From NCBI GenBank assembly GCA_002256145.1, contig NKIP01000015.1:1-64000 (forward strand): a stretch of 64,000 nucleotides of DNA, in the 5' to 3' direction. Of the stretch, positions 36,552 to 45,367 are shown piece by piece; position 1 is the first letter of the stretch; each line of letters starts with the position of its first letter. The stretch is from Comamonadaceae bacterium PBBC1. GTDB lineage: Bacteria; Pseudomonadota; Gammaproteobacteria; Burkholderiales; Burkholderiaceae_C. The translations under genes and the position numbers were made by a program. A model generated the notes under the pieces. It was not told the DNA's origin. It saw only the letters and a program-made list of their open reading frames with translations, and ran no database searches.

Positions 36552-36633
36552 TGTTCCGTAGGTCGGCACCTTCAGGTCCGACATGGCTGGTTTTGGACAG
36601 CTTCATGTCGGGGCTGAAGCCGCCGACCTACAG
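36552..36633. repeat. Pair of family B REP-like palindromes
   Basis: GTAGGTCGGCACCTTCAGGT then, in opposite orientation, GTCGGGGCTGAAGCCGCCGA, separated by about 20 bp. They lie between the thiolase start and the stop of the feruloyl-CoA synthetase gene. Confidence 0.8.
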
Positions 36634-36634
36634 G

Positions 36635-38488
36635 TCAAATTTGGGGTTTGACGATGTAGTGCAGCGTGTCGGCATGCAGTGCCGCCACGGTGTCGGCGCG
36701 GTGGGTGAGCACCGAGCGCTGGTTGATCGAGCCCTTGTCGGTGATCTCGCCTTTGTCGATGGTGGGCGGCTCGCTGAGCAAACACAGGCGTGCGATGCGG
36801 TTGGCGCTGCCGGTGCCGGTTTTGGCCAATTCATTGACGATCTCCTGGAACTTGGCCAGCACCGGGGCTGAGGCCAAAACTTCAGACAAAGGCACATCGG
36901 CCGCCAAGCCACTCAAAGCACGCACCGCAGGTGTCGGGAAAATCATCGCACCGACTTCTTTCATGTTGATGCCCGTCAGCACTGCGTCTTGGATGTAGGG
37001 GGCACCGGCCGCGATGATCTTGCCGCGCAATGGCCCCACGCTCACAAAGGTGCCCGTGGCCAACTTGAAGTCTTCGGCAATGCGTCCGTCAAACTTCAGG
37101 CCCAAATGCACATCGGTCTCGTCGATCCACTTGACCGCGTCGCCCGTTTTGAAGAAGCCTTCTTCGTCAAACGCGCCAGCGGTTTCTTCCGGGTTGCGCC
37201 AGTAGCCGGGGGTGATGTTGGGGCCGCGGTAACGCACCTCGGTTTTGCCCTGCATGTCCACCAGCTTGAGTTCCAGGCCGGGGGTGGGCACGCCCAAATC
37301 ACCGGCTTGCACAAAGGGGTTGGTCACAAAAATGCCAAACGGACCGGACTCGGTCATGCCCAGGCCGGTGCCCATGACGATGCGCTCGCCTACTTCACGC
37401 TCTTGCGATTCGTATAGGCTGTCCCAGATCGGCTGTGCCAATGCGGCACCGGCATAAAAGAACATCTGCAAGCGTGACAGCAAGGTCTTGCGCAGCAGAT
37501 CGTCGGTTTTCATGGCGTGGGCGATCGCTTCAAAGCCGGTGGGCACGTTGAAGTACACCGTGGGCGCGATCTCGCGCAGGTTGCGCAGGGTCTCGCCAAT
37601 CAGTGCGGGGGTGGGCTTGCCATCGTCAATGTAGAGCGTGCCGCCGTGGTAAATGGTCATGCCCACGTTATGGTTGCCACCGAAGGTGTGGTTCCACGGC
37701 AGCCAGTCCACCAAGACCAGTTCTTTTTCGGCCAGCACCGGCATGGACTGCGCCATTTGCTGTTGGTTGGCGCACCACAGGCGCTGGGTGTTGATGACGG
37801 CCTTGGGCAACTTGGTCGAGCCGCTGGTGAACAAAAACTTCACGATGGTGTCGGGGCCGGTGGCGGCAATGGCCGCGTCCACGGCTGGCGTGGCGGTGGT
37901 GGCGCACAGGCTCTCGAACGTTGTGACTTGCCGGCCCTCTACAGCGCCTTCACACATCACCACTTCCATGTCCTCACTCACCGTGGCGGCAATGGCTTTG
38001 GCGTAGCGGGCATCTGTTGCGAACACCATGCCGGGCGTGACGGTTTTAAGTACATGTTTGAGCTTGTCGTAGTCGACGCTGACCAGCGAGTAGGGTGGCG
38101 AGGTGGGCACAAAGGGCACGCCTGCGACCATGGCCCCCAAGGCCAGCAGGGCGTGTTCCAGGCTGTTCTCGCTCAAGATGACCACGGGACGCTCGGCGTT
38201 CAGACCCCGGTCGATCAAGCCTTGCGCAATGCTGCGTGCGGCCTGCCAGGCTTGTGCGTAGCTGATGTGTTTCCAGTCGCCAGTGCTGCCGTCGGCTTGT
38301 TTGACACGGCGGGCCATGAACGTGTGGTCTGGCTGGGTTTGGGCCCAGTGCTGCAGGCGGTCGGTCATGCGCTCGGCAAAGGGCTGCAGTTCCTGATCGG
38401 CTTTGAGGTAGTGTGTGCCAGGTGCACCATCGCGCAGCGTGACGCGGGTCACGCCGAACTTCAGTGGGCGGAATTGGGGGGCGTTCAT
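36635..38488 (-). CDS. fcs: Feruloyl-CoA synthetase
   Basis: A 617-residue AMP-forming acyl-CoA synthetase: LFTSGSTKLPKAVINTQRLW is the phosphate loop and VMGTGLGMTESGPF the core motif. The N-terminus PLKFGVTRVTLRDGAPGTHYLK and overall length match the feruloyl-CoA synthase subgroup, which activates ferulate and related hydroxycinnamates to CoA thioesters with ATP. It lies in a divergent-free minus-strand run with a crotonase 33 bp upstream. Confidence 0.88.
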   Translation of the reverse strand: MNAPQFRPLKFGVTRVTLRDGAPGTHYLKADQELQPFAERMTDRLQHWAQTQPDHTFMARRVKQADGSTGDWKHISYAQAWQAARSIAQGLIDRGLNAERPVVILSENSLEHALLALGAMVAGVPFVPTSPPYSLVSVDYDKLKHVLKTVTPGMVFATDARYAKAIAATVSEDMEVVMCEGAVEGRQVTTFESLCATTATPAVDAAIAATGPDTIVKFLFTSGSTKLPKAVINTQRLWCANQQQMAQSMPVLAEKELVLVDWLPWNHTFGGNHNVGMTIYHGGTLYIDDGKPTPALIGETLRNLREIAPTVYFNVPTGFEAIAHAMKTDDLLRKTLLSRLQMFFYAGAALAQPIWDSLYESQEREVGERIVMGTGLGMTESGPFGIFVTNPFVQAGDLGVPTPGLELKLVDMQGKTEVRYRGPNITPGYWRNPEETAGAFDEEGFFKTGDAVKWIDETDVHLGLKFDGRIAEDFKLATGTFVSVGPLRGKIIAAGAPYIQDAVLTGINMKEVGAMIFPTPAVRALSGLAADVPLSEVLASAPVLAKFQEIVNELAKTGTGSANRIARLCLLSEPPTIDKGEITDKGSINQRSVLTHRADTVAALHADTLHYIVKPQI

Positions 38489-38521
38489 GCTTGTCTCCGT
38501 TGTTCTTCTTTGAGTGTTGAC

Positions 38522-39328
38522 TCAGCTCTTTTGCACTTTGGCCGCCTTGCCTTCGAGGAAGGCGCGCACACGGGCTTTGGCTTCGGGCGCGGACTGGGCG
38601 ATGGAGGCCATCAGCGCTTCGGTGAACAAGCCGTGGTCTGCAGGCTGTTCGGCAATGCGGGGCAGGGCGTGCGTCAAAGCAAAGTTGGTCAGGGGGGCGT
38701 TGGTGGCGATGCGGGTGGCCAGCTCGATGGCTTTGGTCAAGGCCGTGCCGGTGGGCACCAGGTACTGCGCCAGACCCACGCGCTCGCCGTCTTGTGCGTT
38801 GTACACGCGGCCCGTGAGCATCATGTCGGTCATGCGGGCTGCGCCAATCAGTTTGGGCACACGCACCGAGCCACCGCCGCCCACAAAAATGCCGCGTGTG
38901 CCTTCGGGCAGGGCGTAAAAAGTGCTTTCATCGGCCACGCGAATGTGGCTGGCGCTGGCCAGCTCCAAGCCTCCGCCCACCACCGCGCCATGCAAAGCGG
39001 CCACCACAGGCACACGGCCTTGCTCGACCGCGTTCAAGGCCACATGCCAGCTGCGCGAGTGGTGAATGCCTTCACCGGCATCGCGCTCTTTCAATTCAGA
39101 CAAATCCAGACCGGCACAAAAGTGGTCGCCTTCGCCATGGATCACGGCGGCACCCGCTTCAGGCGGCAGGTTCTGAAACACATCGCGCAGTGCTTCAATC
39201 AGGGCGTCATTCAGTGCATTGCGCTTGGCCGGACGGCAAAGGCGCACCACTGCGACGGCCCCTTGCATGTCCAAAGCCACGCCGTTGGCGGCTGCGCGTT
39301 CGAGGATGGGGTGATGGGTGTGGGTCAT
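38522..39328 (-). CDS. Enoyl-CoA hydratase/isomerase (crotonase) family protein
   Basis: A 268-residue crotonase with the oxyanion-hole strands DHFCAGLDLSEL and ALHGAVVGGGLELASASHIRVA. It could hydrate feruloyl-CoA or act like a feruloyl-CoA hydratase-lyase. The presence of a dehydrogenase and thiolase nearby points to simple hydration. The start at 39328 is chosen over an upstream codon because it follows AAGCCCTTGCC with no better site; the exact start is uncertain. The promoter is probably in the 39.33-39.57 kb gap. Confidence 0.85.
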   Translation of the reverse strand: MTHTHHPILERAAANGVALDMQGAVAVVRLCRPAKRNALNDALIEALRDVFQNLPPEAGAAVIHGEGDHFCAGLDLSELKERDAGEGIHHSRSWHVALNAVEQGRVPVVAALHGAVVGGGLELASASHIRVADESTFYALPEGTRGIFVGGGGSVRVPKLIGAARMTDMMLTGRVYNAQDGERVGLAQYLVPTGTALTKAIELATRIATNAPLTNFALTHALPRIAEQPADHGLFTEALMASIAQSAPEAKARVRAFLEGKAAKVQKS

Positions 39329-39574
39329 GGCAAGGGCTTTCTTCAGACTTGGCCAAGACGCCAAGAAAGTTATTATTGATAACCATATTGTGACCAGTGA
39401 TCGGCACTTTTGTGCTTGGTGTTTTCCCTAGGTTTGACATGTCCTGTCACAGGGAATGCCTTGCATTTTGTGCGAGCCCCGCCCTCGGGGCGATCGAGGG
39501 TGCGGTCTTGCTTGTGACCTTGGCCTTGCGCGTGATCGGCTATTGTTCACCCCTATTTGCTGCGAAGGAGCCCC

Positions 39575-40447
39575 ATGAACCACCAAGACCTGATTGCCAT
39601 CGACATCCACACCCATGCTGAGGTGAGCTGCTGGAATCCGTTTGACAACTACGGCGAGGAATACGACCGCGCCGCTGACAAGTTCTTTGGCAGTGACCGC
39701 CGCCCGACCATCGAAGAAACCGTGGCCTATTACCGCGAGCGCAAGATCGGACTGGTCATGTTCACCGTGGACAGCGAATCGCAGCTGGGCCGCCGCCGCA
39801 TCCCCAACGAAGAAATTGCCAAGGCAGCGCGCGACAACAGCGACATGATGATTGCCTTTGCCAGCATCGACCCACACAAGGGCAAGATGGGCGCACGCGA
39901 GGCCGAGCGCCTGATCAAGGAAGAGGGCATCAAGGGCTTCAAGTTCCACCCCACGGTGCAGGGCTTTTTGCCCTATGACCGCATGGCATGGCCGATTTAC
40001 GAGGTGATCAACCACTACAAATTGCCCGCCATCTTTCACACCGGACACAGCGGCATCGGCTCGGGCATGCGTTGCGGCGGCGGCCTGCGCTTGCAAAACA
40101 GCAACCCCATGCTGCTCGAAGATGTGGCCATTGACTGGCCCGACATGCAGATCGTCATGGCGCACCCCAGCTTTCCGTGGCAAGACGAGGCCCTGAGCTT
40201 GGCCACGCACAAGCCCAATGTGTGGATCGACCTGTCGGGCTGGAGCCCCAAGTACTTTCCCAAGCAATTGATCCAGTACGCCAACACCTTGCTCAAAGAC
40301 CGTGTCCTGTTTGGCAGCGACTACCCGCTGATCACGCCCGAGCGCTGGATGAAGGACTTTGAGGTGGCAGGCTTCAAGCCCGAGGTGATGCCCGGCATTT
40401 TGAAAGGCAATGCGATCCGTTTGCTGGGCCTGGACAAGGTGGCCTGA
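39575..40447 (+). CDS. Amidohydrolase-family protein (ACMSD-like)
   Basis: A 290-residue TIM-barrel metal-dependent hydrolase: IDIHTHAEV provides the first metal His pair (His12 and His14), then IFHTGHSG, MAHPSFPW and FGSDYPLI with the catalytic Asp. This is the layout of the amidohydrolase-2/ACMSD group, which includes decarboxylases and hydratases of aromatic catabolism. The gene is transcribed away from the crotonase gene across a shared promoter region. The substrate is unknown, possibly an aromatic intermediate. Confidence 0.85.
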   Translation: MNHQDLIAIDIHTHAEVSCWNPFDNYGEEYDRAADKFFGSDRRPTIEETVAYYRERKIGLVMFTVDSESQLGRRRIPNEEIAKAARDNSDMMIAFASIDPHKGKMGAREAERLIKEEGIKGFKFHPTVQGFLPYDRMAWPIYEVINHYKLPAIFHTGHSGIGSGMRCGGGLRLQNSNPMLLEDVAIDWPDMQIVMAHPSFPWQDEALSLATHKPNVWIDLSGWSPKYFPKQLIQYANTLLKDRVLFGSDYPLITPERWMKDFEVAGFKPEVMPGILKGNAIRLLGLDKVA

Positions 40448-40512
40448 ACCGTGATGGTCACGCCGATCGTGCGTTCCTGTCGGCGATGAAGCTTTCGACC
40501 TGAAGGCGCTAT

Positions 40513-40542
40513 TTGTAGGTCGGTGGCTTCAGCCCCGACAGG
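40513..40542. repeat. Single family B REP-like palindrome
   Basis: GTAGGTCGGTGGCTTCAGCC followed by CCGACAGG, the same unit as in 34993-35253. It lies between the convergent amidohydrolase and MATE genes. Confidence 0.75.
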
Positions 40543-40574
40543 ACCCCGCGCACGGAAAACTGGTGATGGGGGCA

Positions 40575-41936
40575 TCACCCTTTTTTCTTGAGCCCCCATG
40601 GCGTGAGCTTGACGGCGGCGGCCGTCACCACGCCATAGAGCACCATGGCCACGGCCACCAGTTGGTAAAAACGATCAGCCGTGCCTTGGTGTTGTGACAG
40701 CCAGTAGCCTGCACCCGCCACCAAAACCAAACGCACCGTGCCCGCCAGCACCGGGCCGATGACCTGCCCGGCACCTTGGGATGCAAAGTACAGCGTCAGG
40801 CCCAAACCAAAAAACGCAAAGGCCGGGCCTGCCGTCACCAAGTACTGCCGTGCATGGCTCAGCACTGCTTCGTCTTGCGTGAACAAGCGTGCCCACAGGT
40901 CGGGAGCCAGTGTGACCACCGCCCCAATCAGGGCCAGGTTGATGGCCGATACGCCGCCCGCCACCCAAGCCACTTGGCGTGCGCGGGTGATGTTGCCTGC
41001 GCCCATGGCCATGCCCACCATGGGCACCGATGCCACACCAATGCCAAAGGAAATCGGGATCAATAAAAATTCAAGCCGCTGACCAATGCCATAACCGGCC
41101 AAGGCCTCGGTGCCCAGTTGTGCCAGCAATCCGGTGAAGATCAAGATGGCCAGCACCGACTGTACGGGCGACAGGCAGGCCGTGGCACCGACTTTGAGGA
41201 TGTCGCTGAACTGGCTCCACTGCATCTGAAACCCTTGCCACTTGAGCGTCAAGCGACCTTGCCCGCTGACCAGGTACCACAGAAAAAACACCACGCCTGC
41301 TGCAGTGGCCACGATGTGGCCCAGCGCCACACCCACCATGCCCAGGGCTGGCACCGGTCCTGCGCCCAGCGACAGCAGGCCCCCCAGCGCAATTTGCAAG
41401 CCCGCAGTGGCCACCAGAGCCACCGAGGGCGCACGCATATTGCCGGTGCCGCGCAAGACCGAGGCCAGCGTGTTCAAAAGCCACACCAGTGCCGCACCTG
41501 CAAACAGCACCTGGCCATAACGCACGGCTTCGGCCAGCACGGCATCTCGGCCACCCAGAAGCGCATAAAAAACAGGGCCCCACAGCACGAAGATGGCGCT
41601 GTAGATCAGCCCCGCGCCCAAGCCGATCAGCAGGGCGTGCAGCAGCAAACTTTGCGCACGCGCCAGGTCTGACGCCCCCAAGGCACGGCTGATGGCGGCT
41701 GACACACCGCCGCCCATGGCTCCGGCCGACATCATTTGTGTGAGCATGGCAAAGGGGAACACCAGGGCCATGGCCGCCAGTGGGGCAGTGCCCAGGCGGC
41801 CCACGTAATAAGTCTCGGCAATGCCCACCAGCACGGTCATGACCATGGCCAACACATTGGGCGCGGCCAAGCGCAACAAGGTGGTCAAGATGGGGGCCGA
41901 TAACAGCCGCTGCAAATCGGGATGGGGTGAAGTCAT
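40575..41936 (-). CDS. MATE-family efflux transporter
   Basis: A 453-residue membrane protein with about twelve hydrophobic segments in two halves. The conserved N-terminal helix (APNVLAMVMTVLVGIAETYYVGRLG) and GIGQRLEFLLIPISFGIGVASVPMVG of the second half are MATE landmarks. MATE proteins export cationic compounds with sodium or proton antiport. The substrate is unknown. The ATG at 41936 is preferred over an upstream codon. Confidence 0.9.
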   Translation of the reverse strand: MTSPHPDLQRLLSAPILTTLLRLAAPNVLAMVMTVLVGIAETYYVGRLGTAPLAAMALVFPFAMLTQMMSAGAMGGGVSAAISRALGASDLARAQSLLLHALLIGLGAGLIYSAIFVLWGPVFYALLGGRDAVLAEAVRYGQVLFAGAALVWLLNTLASVLRGTGNMRAPSVALVATAGLQIALGGLLSLGAGPVPALGMVGVALGHIVATAAGVVFFLWYLVSGQGRLTLKWQGFQMQWSQFSDILKVGATACLSPVQSVLAILIFTGLLAQLGTEALAGYGIGQRLEFLLIPISFGIGVASVPMVGMAMGAGNITRARQVAWVAGGVSAINLALIGAVVTLAPDLWARLFTQDEAVLSHARQYLVTAGPAFAFFGLGLTLYFASQGAGQVIGPVLAGTVRLVLVAGAGYWLSQHQGTADRFYQLVAVAMVLYGVVTAAAVKLTPWGLKKKG

Positions 41937-41988
41937 GGGGCGATCTTGGCAGCAGGAGCGGCCCAATCGGTGGACTTAGGCGACAGGA

Positions 41989-42330
41989 TCAGGCCCCAAG
42001 GTCTGGTGTTGCGGGGCTGTGCAGCAGTTGGTCCATGGGCCAGTTGAGCAGCTCGGCCAAGCGGCACACCACCCAGCGGGCTTCGGCGGGCGAGACCACT
42101 GCAGGCTCGGCCAACAGGCCCAGCTCGCATTGCGTCAGCACCAGTTCTTCGGTAATGCCCAGCGTGAACTGCATGTTGGCCGCTTTTTCGGTCAGCAAGT
42201 TGGCGAGGTCTTCGCACAGCTCGTAGCGCTCGGCCATCTCGCGGTGGCCGATGCTGGGTTTGATTTTGCCGGGTGGCACAAACAGCGCCGTGAAGCTCTC
42301 GGGCAGGTAAAGCTGGTTGTCGTTGCTCAT
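41989..42330 (-). CDS. Conserved hypothetical protein
   Basis: A 113-residue acidic soluble protein with no signal peptide or membrane helix. It begins NQLYLPESFTALFVPPGKIKPS, then has helices around EMAERYELCEDLANLLTEKA and VVCRLAELLNWPMDQLLHSP. Similar short proteins occur in Comamonadaceae and are sometimes labelled as chaperone-type ATPases, but no Walker motif is seen. It lies six bases before yjdM, so the pair may be co-transcribed. Confidence 0.7.
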   Translation of the reverse strand: MSNDNQLYLPESFTALFVPPGKIKPSIGHREMAERYELCEDLANLLTEKAANMQFTLGITEELVLTQCELGLLAEPAVVSPAEARWVVCRLAELLNWPMDQLLHSPATPDLGA

Positions 42331-42336
42331 GCCGGC

Positions 42337-42675
42337 TCAGGCTTTTTTAACGAATTCGGTTTTCAGCTGCATGGGGCCAAAGCCTTCGATCTTGCAGTCG
42401 ATGTCGTGGTCGCCCTCGATCAGGCGGATGTTCTTGACCTTGGTGCCGACTTTGACCACCGAAGACGAGCCTTTGATCTTGAGGTCCTTGACCAGGGTGA
42501 CGCTGTCGCCGTCTTGCAGCACGTTGCCGTGGGCGTCTTTCCAGACCTTGGCCACCTCAGCGGCAGCAGCTTCGGCGAGGCTCCATTCGTGCCCGCAGCT
42601 GGGGCAGATCAACAGGCTGCCATCTTCGTAGGTGTATTCATCGTGACATTGGGGGCAGGCGGGCAGTGTGGTCAT
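42337..42675 (-). CDS. yjdM: YjdM/PhnA-like zinc ribbon protein
   Basis: A 112-residue protein with two CxxC pairs (CPQCHDEY and CPSCGHEW) that form a zinc ribbon. A conserved core follows: [27 protein letters not shown] and [12 protein letters not shown]. This is the PhnA/YjdM family, found near phosphonate genes in E. coli but not itself the hydrolase. The ATG at 42675 gives the family N-terminus. Confidence 0.92.
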   Translation of the reverse strand: MTTLPACPQCHDEYTYEDGSLLICPSCGHEWSLAEAAAAEVAKVWKDAHGNVLQDGDSVTLVKDLKIKGSSSVVKVGTKVKNIRLIEGDHDIDCKIEGFGPMQLKTEFVKKA

Positions 42676-42777
42676 GTTCAACAAATCAAAAATCAAGCAT
42701 TGTCGTCTGCAAATGATGGCCATCGCGACGATGGCTTCGCTCCTGCAAAAAAACATCATGAGGCCGGATCCATGAGT

Positions 42778-42948
42778 TCATGGCTGTGTCTCTTTGTCCA
42801 ATGATTCGCGGTTTTGCGCTTCTTGTTGTGCTTTTTCCTGTGCCCGTTGCTGCCGGGTCTTTTCCTGTGCCTTGCGCACGTCGTGCATTTGCCAAAAGGC
42901 AAACACGAACACCAGTCCAAAAATGCCCAGCTCCAACCAAATGCCCAT
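42778..42948 (-). CDS. Small membrane-anchored protein, function unknown
   Basis: A protein of about 56 residues: MGIWLELGIFGLVFVFAFWQMHDVRKAQEKTRQQRAQEK in pieces, with one N-terminal membrane helix (about 4-20) and then a charged, Gln- and Lys-rich helical tail. Starts at 42963 or 42948 are both possible. No homologous family is recognised; it looks like the short helper proteins found next to other small genes. Confidence 0.5.
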   Translation of the reverse strand: MGIWLELGIFGLVFVFAFWQMHDVRKAQEKTRQQRAQEKAQQEAQNRESLDKETQP

Positions 42949-43086
42949 GACCCTGCTCCCCATGTGTGACTGACATCCTAGCCGGGAATGAGTGGGTCAT
43001 CGGCTGCACCCGCACTGGACTGCAGCACGAAGGCCGGATGGGCTTGTTTTTCACTCGCCCAAGCTCCTGTTGGGTGTCAACACGGG

Positions 43087-43114
43087 TTGACATACTCAAA
43101 AATCAATATATATT
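43087..43114 (+). promoter_or_regulatory. Promoter candidate of crtE
   Basis: A consensus -35 TTGACA at 43087-43092, 16 bp, then -10 TATATT at 43109-43114. A second TTGACA lies at 43113-43118 without a good -10. The PpsR-type site lies immediately downstream. Confidence 0.55.
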
Positions 43115-43126
43115 GACACTCAAGTC

Positions 43127-43144
43127 TGTCAGCTTGAGTTGACA
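43127..43144. promoter_or_regulatory. PpsR/CrtJ-type operator upstream of crtE
   Basis: TGTCAGCTTGAGTTGACA fits TGT-N12-ACA with TGTCA/TGACA arms, the known site of the aerobic photosynthesis repressor PpsR/CrtJ. It lies 13 bp after the -10 candidate and about 22 bp before the start codon, overlapping the message leader. Confidence 0.7.
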
Positions 43145-43165
43145 GATCTTCCCTCCGGAGGTCCC

Positions 43166-44080
43166 ATGAGTCTGTTGACACGCGCCGAGCAAGCCCTGAG
43201 CACACATTTTGAGCAAGCCGCCGGTGTGGGCGCACCGCCTCGTTTGGTCGCCGCCATGCGGCATGCCGTGTTTTCGGGCGGGGCCCGCATACGCCCGCAG
43301 TTGTGCATGGCCGTGGCCACCGCCTGTGGTGATGACACGCCCGAGTTGACCAATGCCGCCGCTGTGGCCCTTGAATTGATGCATTGCGCTTCGCTGGTGC
43401 ACGACGACATGCCGGCCTTTGACAATGCCGACACCCGGCGCGGCCTGCCCACGGTGCACAAGGCTTTCAGCGAACCGCTGGCATTGTTGGCCGGTGACGG
43501 TTTGATCGTCATGGCTTACCGCGTGTTGCTGCAAGCCGGTGCACAGCGCCCCGAGCGTTTGATCGCGCTCATGGACAACATGACATCTGGCGTGGGCCTG
43601 CCCCACGGTATCGTGGCCGGGCAAGCTTGGGAGTGCGAGAGCAGCGCTGACCTGGGCCAATACCAGCGTGCCAAGACCGGGGCTTTGTTTGTGTCGGCCA
43701 CCTGCGCTGGGGCCCTCAGCTGTGGTGTGGCCCCCGAGCCTTGGGCGCACTTGGGCCACTATTTGGGCGAGGCCTACCAAGTGGCCGACGACATCCGCGA
43801 CGTGATCGCCGACGCCGCCACCTTGGGCAAACCTGCTGGACAAGACGCATTGCATGCCCGTCCCAGCTCAGCCCAAGCGCTCGGCCTGACCGGGGCGATT
43901 GCCCATTTTGACCACCTGATCGACCAAGCTGCGGGGTCGATTCCGGCCTGTTCTTGCCGCGACATGTTGCGCCAGTTGGTGCAGGTGGAGGCCGAGCGCT
44001 TGGTGCCCAAAGCCCTGTGCGACGGCTATTTCAAGACCCACCCCGAAGTGGCCGCTGCCCGCATCAGCGCTCCCCATTGA
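43166..44080 (+). CDS. crtE: Geranylgeranyl diphosphate synthase
   Basis: CrtE condenses isopentenyl diphosphate units into geranylgeranyl diphosphate for carotenoid and bacteriochlorophyll tail synthesis. The 304-residue protein has the first Asp-rich motif DDMPAFD (Asp80-Asp86) and the second DDIRD (Asp208-Asp212) that bind magnesium-diphosphate. The ATG at 43166 follows GGAGG. It opens the photosynthesis superoperon and is followed by crtF after 32 bp. Confidence 0.95.
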   Translation: MSLLTRAEQALSTHFEQAAGVGAPPRLVAAMRHAVFSGGARIRPQLCMAVATACGDDTPELTNAAAVALELMHCASLVHDDMPAFDNADTRRGLPTVHKAFSEPLALLAGDGLIVMAYRVLLQAGAQRPERLIALMDNMTSGVGLPHGIVAGQAWECESSADLGQYQRAKTGALFVSATCAGALSCGVAPEPWAHLGHYLGEAYQVADDIRDVIADAATLGKPAGQDALHARPSSAQALGLTGAIAHFDHLIDQAAGSIPACSCRDMLRQLVQVEAERLVPKALCDGYFKTHPEVAAARISAPH

Positions 44081-44112
44081 GCGCCCGGACGGCCTCACAC
44101 CAAGGAAAAATC

Positions 44113-45330
44113 ATGTCCCAACCTCTGGATTTGGCGGCCGTGCAGGCCCACACCGCAGGCACCTCGCTCAAAGATGCCTGGCAAGCCCGTCTGGAGCGCT
44201 GGTACGCCCACCCCGGCTTGTACCGCTGGTCCCTCAGCAACCCGCTCACCCGCTGGTTGACCCGCAGGCGCACCCGCAAGTTGTTCGATTTGATGGCCGG
44301 GTTTGTGCACAGCCAGGTCTTGCTCGCTTGCGTGCGGCTGGACTTGTTTCGGGCCTTGCATCACGCCCCCGCTCATTTGAACGATTTGGCCCATCGCACC
44401 GGTCTGGCCCCCGCTGTGCTGCAGCGCTTGGTGCTGTCGGCGGTGGCGCTGGGACTGCTGGAGCACCGCAGCCAGGGCCGTTTTGGTCTGGGTCCTTTGG
44501 GTGTGCCGCTGGCGCAGCACGAGGGCATTGCCCAAATGATCGAGCACAACCACTTGCTCTACCAAGACATGCAGGACCCGGTGCAGTTTTTGAACAATGC
44601 GTGGAGCGGTGGCATGGCCGAGTACTGGCCCTATGCCCATCAGCAAGCCGCACCCGTGGCATCGCCCCAAGCCGAGGTGGACAAGTTCACCCGCTACTCG
44701 CAGCTCATGGCGGCTTCGCAGGGCTTTGTGGTGCAAGAGATTTTGTCGTCCTACTTTTTTGACGAACACCGTTGTGTGCTGGACGTGGGCGCGGGCAAGG
44801 GCCGGTTTGTCAGCGAGTTGGCCGCACACGCACCGCACCTCAAATTCAAGATGTTCGACCTGCCGCCCGTTCTGGCGCTGGCCCGTGAAGGCTTGCAAGC
44901 CAAAGGTTTGACGGAGCGTGTGGCCCTGCACCCGGGCAGTTTTCTGGACGATCCCTTGCCCGAGGGGGCTGACCTGATCACTTTGGTGCGTGTGGCGCAC
45001 GACCACCCCGATGTGGTGGTGCGGCAGATCTTGCACAAAGCCTTTGCGGCCTTGCCGGTGGGCGGGGTGTTGTTGTTGGCCGAGCCCATGGCGCAACCTG
45101 AAGACGAGGCTGGACAGCCCAGTGCTTCGGCCGATGCCTACTTTCACTTTTATTTGTTGGCCATGGGGGCAGGGCGCTTGCGCACCCCTCAAGAGCTGCA
45201 AACCATGATGCAAGAGGCCGGTTTCACGCATGTCGAGCAAGTGCCCAACGCCATGCCCATCCATGCCCGCATTCTTTTGGGACGTAAATCTCAGTGTTTA
45301 CCCTCGGTTTCCTCGAAAAGTGTCAATTAA
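44113..45330 (+). CDS. crtF: Hydroxyneurosporene O-methyltransferase
   Basis: CrtF methylates the 1-hydroxyl group of hydroxyneurosporene-type carotenoids with SAM, a late step in spheroidene synthesis. The 405-residue protein has a winged-helix dimer region (LNDLAHRTGLAPAVLQRLV) and a SAM-binding fold with VLDVGAGKGRFVSELA and HPGSFLDDPLPEGADLITLVRV. The ATG at 44113 has AAGGAAA before it. Its stop codon lies within the PpsR-type site of bchC. Confidence 0.93.
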   Translation: MSQPLDLAAVQAHTAGTSLKDAWQARLERWYAHPGLYRWSLSNPLTRWLTRRRTRKLFDLMAGFVHSQVLLACVRLDLFRALHHAPAHLNDLAHRTGLAPAVLQRLVLSAVALGLLEHRSQGRFGLGPLGVPLAQHEGIAQMIEHNHLLYQDMQDPVQFLNNAWSGGMAEYWPYAHQQAAPVASPQAEVDKFTRYSQLMAASQGFVVQEILSSYFFDEHRCVLDVGAGKGRFVSELAAHAPHLKFKMFDLPPVLALAREGLQAKGLTERVALHPGSFLDDPLPEGADLITLVRVAHDHPDVVVRQILHKAFAALPVGGVLLLAEPMAQPEDEAGQPSASADAYFHFYLLAMGAGRLRTPQELQTMMQEAGFTHVEQVPNAMPIHARILLGRKSQCLPSVSSKSVN

Positions 45331-45338
45331 CTTTGACA
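45321..45338. promoter_or_regulatory. PpsR/CrtJ-type operator upstream of bchC
   Basis: TGTCAATTAACTTTGACA is a perfect TGT-N12-ACA site with TGTCA/TGACA arms. Its last six bases (TTGACA, 45333-45338) also form a -35 hexamer with a possible -10 (AAGAAT, about 45356). Repressor binding would cover the promoter. Confidence 0.75.
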
Positions 45339-45367
45339 TATGATGATGTAAAGCAAAGAATACAACC

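Noticed and set aside
37517..39379. Open frame of about 620 codons on the plus strand
   Set aside because: It lies opposite the well-supported feruloyl-CoA synthetase and crotonase genes and shows no domain.
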